Shown in pieces: positions 1 through 6,984 of a DNA stretch of 10,873 nucleotides (positions are counted from its first letter, which is position 1; each line of letters begins with the position of its first letter). Location: positions 1-10,873 of the forward strand of contig CAZSPT010000027.1 in the NCBI GenBank assembly GCA_964608895.1, in the 5' to 3' direction. Source of the stretch: CAZSPT01 sp964608895 (lineage in GTDB: Bacteria; Patescibacteriota; Patescibacteriia; 2-01-FULL-39-33). The position numbers were made by a program, and so were the translations under genes. The notes under the pieces were generated by a model. That model was not told where the DNA came from, did not search any database, and saw only the letters and a program-made list of their open reading frames with translations.

Positions 1-516
1 AAATCGGTCAATGTTTTTTCGGAAGATTTTCAAGAATCGTTGAAAAGCGAATTCTGCCGCAAGAATCAGCCGAGCCGGCCAAGGTTTGGTTTTTTGGGGC
101 TGGCCAGTCCACAGGGTGTAATCCGGCTTAATTAATTTGAAGTCGTGAACGGTCATTACCGTTGCCGGCCCTCTTTTTTTAATTGCCGGCAGAATGCTCG
201 GGGAAATTTGATGATAGATATTATGGAGATGGACAATTTCCGGATTTTCGGCTTCAAGTAGCCGGCTGATTTTTTTTCGAGCTTCAAACGACCAAAAAAT
301 TCGGCCGATTTTAAAAACCATTTTCCAATTGAATCGCGAGAGATCCAGCGGGGAAATAAAGTATTTTTCCTGATTGCTCGGAAAATTATCTTGGCTTTTT
401 TGGGAAAAAACCAAAATCTGGTGGTTTTTTTGTTTAAGTAGTTTAATTAAGCCGAATAAATAGCTTTCAGCCCCGCCTTTTGGTTGAAAAAATTTATTTA
501 CTTGGAGAATTATCAT
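1..516 (-). CDS. Glycosyltransferase, GT4-like, N-terminal part (cut by left edge)
   Basis: This is an open frame of 172 codons, read leftward from the ATG at 516-514, that leaves the window without a stop. The translation opens with MIILQVNKFFQPKGGAESYL, the typical start of a GT-B fold GT4 glycosyltransferase, with the glycine pair at residues 14-15 and a conserved GAES-type donor-domain start. It continues with EIVHLHNIYHQISP (about residues 93-106) and VMTVHDFKLIKPDY (about 120-133), which match the acceptor-domain strands of this family. Some relatives carry a cysteine cluster just after the HD(Y/F)KL motif, but no cysteine is visible here. The role is probably transfer of a sugar from a nucleotide donor onto a lipid-linked surface glycan at the inner face of the membrane; the sugar cannot be told. 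The start overlaps the stop of the preceding membrane-protein gene by four bases (ATGA), so translation is likely coupled. The donor-binding C-terminal half is outside the window. Confidence 0.85.
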   Translation of the reverse strand, partial: MIILQVNKFFQPKGGAESYLFGLIKLLKQKNHQILVFSQKSQDNFPSNQEKYFISPLDLSRFNWKMVFKIGRIFWSFEARKKISRLLEAENPEIVHLHNIYHQISPSILPAIKKRGPATVMTVHDFKLIKPDYTLWTGQPQKTKPWPARLILAAEFAFQRFLKIFRKNIDRF

Positions 517-545
517 AGTTTTTTTGGAGAATTATTATAGTTTTT
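503..545. repeat. Imperfect 22-base tandem duplication at a gene junction
   Basis: TGGAGAATTATCATAGTTTTT (503-523) is repeated as TGGAGAATTATTATAGTTTTT (525-545) with a period of 22 bases and one mismatch (C514 versus T536). Read on the minus strand, the left copy carries the ATG of the glycosyltransferase, while the right copy has ATA at the same place and encodes the last residues of the ligase-like protein. Confidence 0.85.
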
Positions 546-2000
546 AGTGACGACAAAAGCGGTTCGGAAAAGTCCCAGGAGCAACCAGAAAAAAATTGCC
601 GTTAAATTGGTTTCAAAGTACGGTTGAAATAAGCTGACGAACAGAAAAACAGTCAGACTGATGGCGATTGCCAGGTAATAAGGGGTGAGGCCGGGGTCGG
701 CTGAAATTTTCCGCCAGCCGGCGGCGGCCGCTCCGAAGAGAATTGTCAGAAAGGCGCCAAGTCCAACCAGTCCCATTTGAACAAGAATTGCCAGCAAAGA
801 GTTGTGGATATTCCTGACTTCTTCAAAAGTTTGCCAGTTGGTCATTTCTAAAGGAATACTTTTTCCAAGTCCGACTCCGAGAATAGGATTTTCCAGCCAG
901 TTAGCCAGGGCCGACTGCCAGAGATTTTTCCGCCAGTTGATGCTGGTATCGGCTCCGGCCCTGATAATTGAAACCAATCGTTGGTTGAGGTTTTGGCCGT
1001 AATCACTGAGTTCGCCGGAGAACTGTTGAAAAGGAAAGAGACTGATTGCCGTTAGAATTACCGCTCCGATAACCGCCGCCGTTAGGAAATTTTTTCCAAG
1101 CCAGTAAAGAAAAATTTTTCTGTTTTTTTTCGGTAAAAGAATTGCCAGTCCGACGGCGACCACTCCGGCGGCCAGCCAGAGATGGCGCATCAGGGAAGCT
1201 CCAATTCCGGCTAGCCAAACCCAGACAACCAGCGAACCGGCTTCCGGCTGACGGAGCCGTCTGAAGGCAATCAGCGACCAGGCGAAAATCAAAGCCAGCA
1301 GGAGAAAAAAAGCGTGAGTGCCGGCAAGCAGTCGGGTCCCGCCGGTTGACAACGGGGTATATTCGGTCCAAAGTCCTTGGCCGCCGAATAAGCCGATTCC
1401 AATAAAAGGAATAATTAAAATTCCTCCAAGCAGAAACAGCTGGCAGAAATTGGCCAGCTGACGGCGATTTTGAATTGAATAAATTGTCAAAAAATAGAGC
1501 AGGGGATAGCAGGCGTAGTTTTTCCAAGTACTGAAAGCGACAGCGAATTGGCTGTTCAAATCAACCAAGCTGACCAGAAAATAAGCGGTTGTTAGGATGA
1601 TAAATCCCAAAATCGTCCATTCGGGCCAGGCAAAGAATAATTTTGGCCGAGTTGACTGTTTTCGGAATTTTAAAAGCCAGCCGGCGGCGGTTAAGCCGAT
1701 TATTAAATCCAAAGGGTAGATTTTGTAGATTGTCTCGTAATTGACAATCAGCGGTTGGAGAGTAAAAAACCGTTCAAAAACCATGGTTAGGATGATTATC
1801 ATCCCAAGACCGAAATTATTTGAAGGCAAGATAAAAATCGCTCCGACACCGGCGATAATTAAAAAATATAAAGGGGAAATCGGGATAAAAACAAACAGCA
1901 GAATTAAGCCAAAGAGATAAATCGCTCCGACTGCTTCAAAAATTTTTCGGTTGGGAGTTCCCAGCCGAGAGAAAAATTTTCTCGCCCATTCGGCGGCCAT
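513..2000 (-). CDS. O-antigen ligase / Wzy polymerase-like membrane protein
   Basis: The 495-residue polytopic membrane protein has about ten or more hydrophobic helices from residue 22 to about 480. The Wzy_C (O-antigen ligase) pattern is seen: an arginine-containing helix MRHLWLA at 271-277, then a long extracytoplasmic loop at about 321-398 with INWRKNLWQSAL (354-365), NPILGVGLGK (371-380) and the histidine-asparagine pair NIHNS (H399), followed by the helix LVGLGAFLTILFG. In characterised WaaL and Wzy proteins this loop and its Arg/His residues are needed to transfer or polymerise undecaprenyl-PP-linked glycan. Ligase and polymerase cannot be separated from sequence, and protein O-glycosylation ligases share the fold. 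The ATG at 2000-1998 lies 12 bases after the upstream stop with no Shine-Dalgarno sequence. The last residues (YNNSPKKL) come from a small tandem duplication described separately. Confidence 0.85.
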   Translation of the reverse strand: MAAEWARKFFSRLGTPNRKIFEAVGAIYLFGLILLFVFIPISPLYFLIIAGVGAIFILPSNNFGLGMIIILTMVFERFFTLQPLIVNYETIYKIYPLDLIIGLTAAGWLLKFRKQSTRPKLFFAWPEWTILGFIILTTAYFLVSLVDLNSQFAVAFSTWKNYACYPLLYFLTIYSIQNRRQLANFCQLFLLGGILIIPFIGIGLFGGQGLWTEYTPLSTGGTRLLAGTHAFFLLLALIFAWSLIAFRRLRQPEAGSLVVWVWLAGIGASLMRHLWLAAGVVAVGLAILLPKKNRKIFLYWLGKNFLTAAVIGAVILTAISLFPFQQFSGELSDYGQNLNQRLVSIIRAGADTSINWRKNLWQSALANWLENPILGVGLGKSIPLEMTNWQTFEEVRNIHNSLLAILVQMGLVGLGAFLTILFGAAAAGWRKISADPGLTPYYLAIAISLTVFLFVSLFQPYFETNLTAIFFWLLLGLFRTAFVVTKNYNNSPKKL

Positions 2001-2012
2001 AATTAATTTGGT

Positions 2013-2765
2013 TTAGAACCGTTTAAAGCCGCGGAAATTATCTTGGGAGTTGGAAGTCTCTGAAGTTTTTGTTTCCGGGGCGCTTAACGGTTCGGCTTCT
2101 TCTTTGGTTAATTCAATCGTTTCATCACGCCGGCCGGTTTTTTTGGTTTTTAGCCATTTAAGCAGCTGTTGGTCCGGAAAAATAACAATAAAGGTGAGGC
2201 CGACGATAATTCCGGCGAATAGTCCGATTAAGCCGTTTTGAAGAGTTCTTGGATGAGCCCAGTGTTGGGAAGCGCTCGGGCTGTCAATTATTTTTAAAGC
2301 GACTTTATCACCCGAACCGTGGTAGAGTTTATGTTTAGTCACCAGGACGTAGCTGATTGCCTGGGCGAATTCTCCCGCTTGATTTCGGTCGTGGTGAAAA
2401 ACATCAATAATGATAATTCCTTTGTTTTGTCGGCTTTTCACCCGGACCATTTTTCGCCAGCTCTTTAACCGTTCAGTCCGCTCTTGGCTAAGATTGTCGT
2501 TTAAATTAAATTTACTTTCAAAGACATTCTTGATAAATGAGTTGGAATAGACAACTTCGCTCAAAACTTCGCTCAAATAGTTTGAGGTCTGGGAAGCGGT
2601 GTAGATGTCCATATTTTCCTGATTAAAAATCACCAGCAGTTTTGCCGAAGCTTTATATTTAGGGGTTTGAATTAAGCTGATCGTCAGAGCGATAATCAGT
2701 CCAATTGTCGCTATTAGCGCCGCTGTTTTTAGATTTTTGGCGTTAAAAATGTTTTCTGAATCCAT
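2013..2765 (-). CDS. Polysaccharide co-polymerase / chain-length determinant (Wzz or CapA type)
   Basis: The 250-residue protein has the layout of a polysaccharide co-polymerase. A short cytoplasmic N-terminus is followed by a first helix at about residues 13-33, a KYKASAKLLV strand (36-45) typical of the Wzz domain start, a mostly helical extracytoplasmic domain at about 46-170, a short proline-containing stretch HPRTLQNG before the second helix (about 176-197), and a hydrophilic tail. The family sets the length of Wzy-made glycans and fits its neighbours, a Wzy/ligase-like protein and a glycosyltransferase. There is no fused tyrosine kinase and no Walker motif. The cytoplasmic tail (about 198-250) is rich in Lys, Glu, Ser and Thr and ends in FRGFKRF; in Gram-positive relatives such tails contact a separate kinase, but none is present here. 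It is the first gene of the leftward operon, and its ATG has no Shine-Dalgarno sequence. Confidence 0.82.
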   Translation of the reverse strand: MDSENIFNAKNLKTAALIATIGLIIALTISLIQTPKYKASAKLLVIFNQENMDIYTASQTSNYLSEVLSEVVYSNSFIKNVFESKFNLNDNLSQERTERLKSWRKMVRVKSRQNKGIIIIDVFHHDRNQAGEFAQAISYVLVTKHKLYHGSGDKVALKIIDSPSASQHWAHPRTLQNGLIGLFAGIIVGLTFIVIFPDQQLLKWLKTKKTGRRDETIELTKEEAEPLSAPETKTSETSNSQDNFRGFKRF

Positions 2766-2793
2766 AATTTAATAATTAGTTAGTTTTGATGTT

Positions 2794-2815
2794 TTTAAAA
2801 TTAACAGATTTTAAA
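2794..2815. repeat. Short inverted repeat TTTAAAAT-N6-ATTTTAAA
   Basis: Perfect 8-base arms (2794-2801 and 2808-2815) flank a six-base centre. The repeat lies over the spacer and -10 part of the leftward TTGACA promoter candidate, where an operator could sit. All arm bases are A or T, so chance is quite possible. Confidence 0.3.
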
Positions 2816-2826
2816 GAAAATGTCAA
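2800..2826 (-). promoter_or_regulatory. Possible leftward promoter for the polysaccharide operon
   Basis: On the minus strand a perfect TTGACA (2826-2821) is followed after 15 bases by GTTAAT (2805-2800), four of six -10 bases. The spacer is short and the -10 is weak, so the call rests mainly on the -35 element and its position about 35-60 bases ahead of the first gene. Confidence 0.35.
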
Positions 2827-2868
2827 ATATTTTTACTGAAATTTTCTGAAGAATTTTCGTTTCTTTTT

Positions 2869-2874
2869 ATTATA
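2869..2874 (-). promoter_or_regulatory. Alternative leftward -10 element
   Basis: A perfect TATAAT is read on the minus strand at 2874-2869, but the bases 17 upstream (TTCTCT) match the -35 consensus at only three of six positions. If used, it would give a leader of nearly 100 bases for the chain-length gene. In DNA this AT-rich it may be chance. Confidence 0.3.
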
Positions 2875-2882
2875 CAAAAAAA

Positions 2883-2911
2883 TAGACATAAAGAGAAAAA
2901 AAAGTTATAAT
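2883..2911 (+). promoter_or_regulatory. Sigma70-type promoter for the dcw operon
   Basis: A -35 element TAGACA (2883-2888, five of six consensus bases) is followed by a 17-base spacer and a perfect TATAAT -10 (2906-2911). Transcription would begin near 2918, giving a leader of only about 20 bases before the ATG at 2939. The leader has no Shine-Dalgarno sequence. It is the best promoter match I found and would serve the whole run from the small membrane protein to murB. Confidence 0.75.
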
Positions 2912-2938
2912 GTCATCAAATCAAATTTTATTTTCTTT

Positions 2939-3313
2939 ATGGTTTGGCTAAAGATTCAAGAGATATTTTATTCGGGTTCGGCCAGGCGGGACAAAATAAT
3001 TCTTTGTAATTTATTGTTTAGTTTAGCCGCTGATATGGTTTTGGCGGCCGCTTTAATTTTTAATTTCTGGGAATTCCAAGAATATATAATCCTTCGCTAT
3101 AATATTTATTTTGGCATTAGCGCTTTAGCCCCGTGGTATTGGATTCTAATTCTTCCTTTGGCCGGCTTAGTGATAATTATTTTGAATTTCACCTTGAGCT
3201 GTTATTTTTATTTCCGCCAACAGATTTTAAGCTATTTTTTCAGTTTTGCCGCCAGCTTGGCCAACTGTTTGCTGCTGGCGGCCGGAATTATTTTAATTTG
3301 GCTTAATTCTTAG
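2939..3313 (+). CDS. Small three-helix membrane protein of unknown function
   Basis: The 124-residue protein has three hydrophobic helices, at about residues 24-44, 66-86 and 95-121. The second is preceded by YNIYFGISALAPWYW, and between helices two and three is a short polar link (YFYFRQQ). I do not recognise a named domain. I have an impression that small proteins with a similar (H/R)YNIYFG motif recur in Patescibacteria, but this is memory and not checked. It is the first gene after the promoter and lies 22 bases before mraY, so it is co-transcribed with lipid-linked peptidoglycan synthesis genes. A membrane role beside MraY, FtsW or lipid carrier handling is a guess from context only. There is no signal-peptide cleavage site and no Shine-Dalgarno sequence. 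The clear membrane pattern and operon position make it a real gene. Confidence 0.78.
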   Translation: MVWLKIQEIFYSGSARRDKIILCNLLFSLAADMVLAAALIFNFWEFQEYIILRYNIYFGISALAPWYWILILPLAGLVIIILNFTLSCYFYFRQQILSYFFSFAASLANCLLLAAGIILIWLNS

Positions 3314-3335
3314 TTAATAAATCTAAGGCGATAAT

Positions 3336-4385
3336 ATGGAAATCAATTTTTTCGTGGTAAAAATAGGTTTGCTGGCTTTTTTGTCTTTTATTATTACTAT
3401 TGGTTGGACTCCGATTCTGACTCATTTTCTCTACAAATACAAACTTGGGAAGCAGATTAGAAGTTCGGAGCGGGCGCCGATTTTTTCCCGGATTCATCAG
3501 AAAAAATCAGGTACTCCGGTAATGGGGGGAGTGCTTATTTGGGGAACAACTTTGGTTTTGGCGGTTATTTTTTATTTTTTCGGTCAGTGGTTTGACGGAT
3601 TTTTTTTAAAACTAGATTTTTTGAGCCGAGCCCAAACCTGGCTGCCTTTAGGAGCTTTAGTGGCGACCGCCTTGGTTGGCTTGGTTGACGATTATTTAAA
3701 TATTAGAAAAATCGGTCCTTATGGCGGCGGTCTTTCGGTTGCTCACCGGCTGATCGTTTATACTTTAATCGCTGTCGGAGTCGTCTGGTGGTTTTACTGG
3801 AAATTGGAATGGGATTTTGTTCGGGTGCCGTTTTTGGAGACTTTTCATATTGGCTGGTGGTATATTCCATTTGTTATTTTCGTGGTAGTGGCGACTGCTT
3901 TTTCAGTCAATGAAACTGATGGTCTGGACGGCCTGGCCGGCGGAACCCTCTTGGCCGCTTTTCTATCTTTTGGAACAATCGCTTTTGTCCAGGGTCGTTA
4001 TGATTTGGCGACTTTGTGCGGAGTGATTATTGGAGCTTTACTCGCTTTTTTATGGTTTAATATCCAACCGGCGAGATTTTTTATGGGCGATACCGGAGCA
4101 ATGTCTTTAGGAGTTACTCTGGCGATTGTCGCCCTCCAAACCAACACTGTCTTGCTTCTTCCGATAATTGGATTTATTTTTGTGATTGAATCCGGCTCGG
4201 TGATTATTCAGACAGCTTCAAAAAAGTTACGGCAAGGAAAAAAGATTTTTTTATCCACTCCAATTCATCATCATTTTGAGGCTCTCGGCTGGCCGGAATC
4301 AAAAGTAGTTATGCGATTTTGGGTAATTGCTTCAATGTTTACGATTATCGGACTAATAATATTCTTAGTGGACAAAGGCTACTAG
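3336..4385 (+). CDS. mraY: Phospho-N-acetylmuramoyl-pentapeptide transferase (lipid I synthase)
   Basis: MraY transfers phospho-MurNAc-pentapeptide from UDP to undecaprenyl phosphate in the inner membrane, making lipid I. The 349 residues are normal for the family, with about ten helices. Visible hallmarks are KKSGTPVMGGVLI (56-68), the Mg-binding aspartates LVDDY (D118, D119), VNETDGLDGLAGG (191-203), the nucleophile-region FMGDTGAMSLG (249-259, D252) and the uridine-pocket motif TPIHHHFEALGWPE (308-321). The triple histidine and following Glu separate MraY from WecA-type relatives. VNETDG in place of the more usual VNLTDG is a small variation. A weak AAGG (3325-3328) lies seven bases before the ATG. 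The gene sits between the small membrane protein and murD, 12 bases ahead of the latter, as in classical dcw clusters. Confidence 0.97.
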   Translation: MEINFFVVKIGLLAFLSFIITIGWTPILTHFLYKYKLGKQIRSSERAPIFSRIHQKKSGTPVMGGVLIWGTTLVLAVIFYFFGQWFDGFFLKLDFLSRAQTWLPLGALVATALVGLVDDYLNIRKIGPYGGGLSVAHRLIVYTLIAVGVVWWFYWKLEWDFVRVPFLETFHIGWWYIPFVIFVVVATAFSVNETDGLDGLAGGTLLAAFLSFGTIAFVQGRYDLATLCGVIIGALLAFLWFNIQPARFFMGDTGAMSLGVTLAIVALQTNTVLLLPIIGFIFVIESGSVIIQTASKKLRQGKKIFLSTPIHHHFEALGWPESKVVMRFWVIASMFTIIGLIIFLVDKGY

Positions 4386-4397
4386 CGGCGGTTTTTT

Positions 4398-5822
4398 ATG
4401 AAAGAAAAAAAATTTAAAAACAAAAAGGCGGTTGTTTTCGGCCTCGGCCTTTATCCTGAAGGAAGCGGCATTTCGGCCGCCAAATTTTTACTGAAGCGGG
4501 GCGCTCGGGTAATTGTCACTGACTTAAAGACGGCCGCCGAGCTTCGTCCCCAACTTGACCGGCTAAACAGGTCGGCGTCTCCGGCCGAGCGGAAAAGATT
4601 GGAGTTTGTTCTCGGCCGTCATCGCAAGCGGGATTTTCAGACCGCCGATTTAGTGATTAAAAATCCCGGTGTTCCCCGAGAGTCCGAATATCTCGCCATT
4701 GCTCAAAAAAGTAAAATTCCAATTGAAACCGATATTTCTTTGTTTTTTCAACTGGTGTCTCGGAAAAGAATTATCGGAATTACCGGCACTCGGGGGAAAA
4801 GCACCACGGCCAGTTTGATTTATCAAATTTTAGCGGCTGAAGATTCTCGAACGGTTTTAGCCGGAAACATCAGTTATTCTCCTTTGGCTAGGCTGCCGGC
4901 AATCGCCCAAGGCGGCCCGGTGGTTTTGGAGCTTTCTTCTTGGATGCTTGAAAGTTTGGAGTTCTTGGAAACAAGTCCTCATTTGGCGGTGATAACTAAT
5001 ATTTATCCTGATCATCTTAATCGTTACTCCGGCCTGGCTGATTATATTAAAGCCAAGGAAAATATTTTCCGCTGGCAGAATTTTCAGGATTTCGCGGTTG
5101 TTAATCGGGACGACTCCCGAGCCGTTAAAATCGGCCGAAAGTTTCCGAGTCGGAGATTTTGGTTTTCGTTCAAGAAATTTTCTGAAGAGAACGGCTGTTT
5201 TGTTCGCCAAGGGGAGATTATTTTTAGATTTGACGGCCAAGAGCGCGGTATTGTTAAAGTTAGCCGGTTAAAATTGCCCGGCCGTCATAATCTAGCCAAT
5301 GTTCTGGCGGCAGTTTCAACGGCGATGGTTTTCGGGGTTAAGCCAAAAACGGTCCGTCGGGTGGTTTCTGACTTTCGGGGTGTTCCTGACCGTTTGGAAT
5401 TTTTAGGGAAGTTTAAGGGAATCAGTTATTATAATGACACCACCGCGACTATTCCCGAAGCGGTTATCGCCGCTTTAGATGCTTTGGCCGGCCGCAGCCG
5501 AGCCAAAAAAATTGTGTTAATCGCCGGCGGAGCGGCCAAGGGGCTGAAGGCTGAAAAAATGATTCCGGCGATTTCCCGGCGCTGTCGGGCGGCGGTTTTC
5601 CTGGAAGGTTCGGGAACGAAGAGATTTTTTCCGAAACTTAAAAAGAAATTAAAGAAATTTCGGTTGGCTCGGGCCGGTTCTATGGATGAAGCAGTCGCCT
5701 TAGCCCGAGAATTTGCCCGGCCAGGAGATATTATTCTGCTTAGTCCTGGTTTTGCCTCTTTTGGAATGTTTCAAAATGAATTTGACCGCGGTCGGGCTTT
5801 TAAGCAGGTGATTAAGAAATAA
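4398..5822 (+). CDS. murD: UDP-MurNAc-L-alanine--glutamate ligase (MurD), non-classical motifs
   Basis: This cytoplasmic ATP-dependent ligase adds glutamate to UDP-MurNAc-L-Ala. The 474 residues show the three Mur-ligase domains: an N-terminal Rossmann fold (VVFGLGLYPEGSGIS, 12-26), the central ATPase with P-loop GITGTRGKSTT (127-137), ELSSWMLES (178-186), NIYPDHLNRY (201-210) and the likely carbamylated lysine K220 in YIKAK, LPGRHNLANVLAA (293-305), then the C-terminal domain with NDTTATIPEA (346-355), AGGAAKGL (376-383) and LLSPGFASFGMF (447-458). Classical MurD has GTNGKS, NDSKATN and SFDMF at these sites, so this is a divergent version. Its position between mraY and ftsW strongly supports MurD. 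The ATG has no Shine-Dalgarno sequence and the stop lies eight bases before ftsW. Whether it takes D- or L-glutamate cannot be read directly. Confidence 0.93.
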   Translation: MKEKKFKNKKAVVFGLGLYPEGSGISAAKFLLKRGARVIVTDLKTAAELRPQLDRLNRSASPAERKRLEFVLGRHRKRDFQTADLVIKNPGVPRESEYLAIAQKSKIPIETDISLFFQLVSRKRIIGITGTRGKSTTASLIYQILAAEDSRTVLAGNISYSPLARLPAIAQGGPVVLELSSWMLESLEFLETSPHLAVITNIYPDHLNRYSGLADYIKAKENIFRWQNFQDFAVVNRDDSRAVKIGRKFPSRRFWFSFKKFSEENGCFVRQGEIIFRFDGQERGIVKVSRLKLPGRHNLANVLAAVSTAMVFGVKPKTVRRVVSDFRGVPDRLEFLGKFKGISYYNDTTATIPEAVIAALDALAGRSRAKKIVLIAGGAAKGLKAEKMIPAISRRCRAAVFLEGSGTKRFFPKLKKKLKKFRLARAGSMDEAVALAREFARPGDIILLSPGFASFGMFQNEFDRGRAFKQVIKK

Positions 5823-5830
5823 TTTTCGGA

Positions 5831-6976
5831 ATGAAGTTTTCTTTAAAGAAGCTGATTCAGGAGCTTTTCCGAGGTTCGGGTGATCATCCGCCTGACTGGA
5901 CGCTGATTGGAATTATTATTTTGTTGACTGTTTTTGGACTGATAATACTTTCTTCGGCCGGAGCGATCGCCGGTTGGAATAATTTTGGAGACAGTTATTG
6001 GTATATTAAACATCAGTTGCTGTCCGGGTTTTTTTTCGGAATGATTTTTTTTCTGATTCTCTCCCGGCTTGATTATTATCGGTTGAAATCTTTGGCCGGT
6101 CCGCTTTTGGCTGTTTCAATTATTCTGCTTGTCCTGGTCTTTATTCCGGGTGTTGGAGCGGAATATGGTTCAGCCCGGAGTTGGCTTAATGTTTTTGGAT
6201 TTTCAGTCCAGCCCTCGGAAATCGTCAAGCTGACTTTTTTGATTTATCTCGCTTCTTGGCTGTCTGAAAAAGGTGAGCGAGTTGTCCGGGATTTTCAGCA
6301 CGGTTTCCTTCCTTTTTTGTTTGTTCTTGGAATAATTATCACCTTATTGGTTCTTCAGCCGGATTTTGGAACGATGTTTATTATCATCGCCAGCGCTCTT
6401 TTAACTTATTTTATCGGCGGCGGCAGTTTACTTCATCTTTGCTGGCTGACGGTCGCCGGTTTTGGTCTTTTGGGAATTTTGATAAAAATTTCTCCTTATC
6501 GCATGGCTCGGCTAACTACTTTTCTTCATCCCGAGTTGGATCCTGAAGGAATCGGTTATCATATTAATCAAGCTTTGCTGGCGATTGGCTCTGGCGGCTG
6601 GTTTGGCCGGGGTTTTGGTCATTCCCGTCAGAAATTCGCCTATCTTCCAGAAGTGGTCGGCGATTCTATTTTCGCGGTTGTCGCTGAAGAGCTCGGTTTT
6701 TTCGTTTCAGCGGCGGTTGTTTTGCTTTTTTTGGTTTTAATCGTTAAAGGACTTCAGTTAAGCTTAAGTTGTCGGGATATGTTTGGTCGGCTTTTAGCGG
6801 CCGGAATTATTTCTTGGTTCGGGGTCCAGGCTTTTTTGAATATCGGAGCGATTATCGGCCTTCTTCCTTTAACCGGCGTTCCTTTGCCGTTTATTTCTTA
6901 CGGCGGAACCGCTTTAATGACTTCCTTGGCAGCGGCCGGAATTTTAGTTAATATATCAAAACAAACTAAGCGATAA
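5831..6976 (+). CDS. ftsW: SEDS peptidoglycan polymerase FtsW
   Basis: FtsW is the lipid II glycosyltransferase of the divisome and works with a class B transpeptidase. The 381 residues form about ten helices after a short cytoplasmic N-terminus. SEDS hallmarks are VQPSEIVKL (126-134), the QPDFGTM stretch (176-182), the long extracytoplasmic loop with GIGYHINQALLAIGSGG (240-256), GFGHSRQKFAYLPE (261-274) and GDSIFAVVAEELGF (277-290), and the C-terminal GLLPLTGVPLPFISYGGTAL (343-362). D278 aligns with the essential aspartate of RodA/FtsW; the residue before it is Gly where Thr is usual (TDFIFA). RodA is the alternative, but placement between murD and murG favours FtsW. The gene starts eight bases after murD with only a weak CGGA ahead of the ATG. 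No class B PBP (ftsI) is in the window. Confidence 0.95.
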   Translation: MKFSLKKLIQELFRGSGDHPPDWTLIGIIILLTVFGLIILSSAGAIAGWNNFGDSYWYIKHQLLSGFFFGMIFFLILSRLDYYRLKSLAGPLLAVSIILLVLVFIPGVGAEYGSARSWLNVFGFSVQPSEIVKLTFLIYLASWLSEKGERVVRDFQHGFLPFLFVLGIIITLLVLQPDFGTMFIIIASALLTYFIGGGSLLHLCWLTVAGFGLLGILIKISPYRMARLTTFLHPELDPEGIGYHINQALLAIGSGGWFGRGFGHSRQKFAYLPEVVGDSIFAVVAEELGFFVSAAVVLLFLVLIVKGLQLSLSCRDMFGRLLAAGIISWFGVQAFLNIGAIIGLLPLTGVPLPFISYGGTALMTSLAAAGILVNISKQTKR

Positions 6977-6984
6977 TTTTTATT

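Larger units (their letters stand above)
2766..2938. other. Divergent intergenic region between polysaccharide and dcw operons
   Basis: The 173 bases are strongly AT-rich and contain no plausible gene. The region separates the two operons, which are read outward from it, so both sets of promoters must lie here or inside the neighbouring genes. It holds one good rightward promoter, two weaker leftward candidates and one short inverted repeat. Confidence 0.9.

Noticed and set aside
1003..1527. 174-codon minus-strand frame
   Set aside because: It lies wholly inside the ligase-like gene in another frame. The translation is low in membrane pattern, high in Arg and Ser, and has no family motif.
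2766..2938. Small RNA, riboswitch or tRNA in the divergent region
   Set aside because: The region is nearly all A and T, with no cloverleaf, no conserved riboswitch core and only one short A/T inverted repeat.
4857..5240. 127-codon minus-strand frame
   Set aside because: It is antisense to the central ATPase domain of murD, whose motifs are clear. No domain or start signal was seen.
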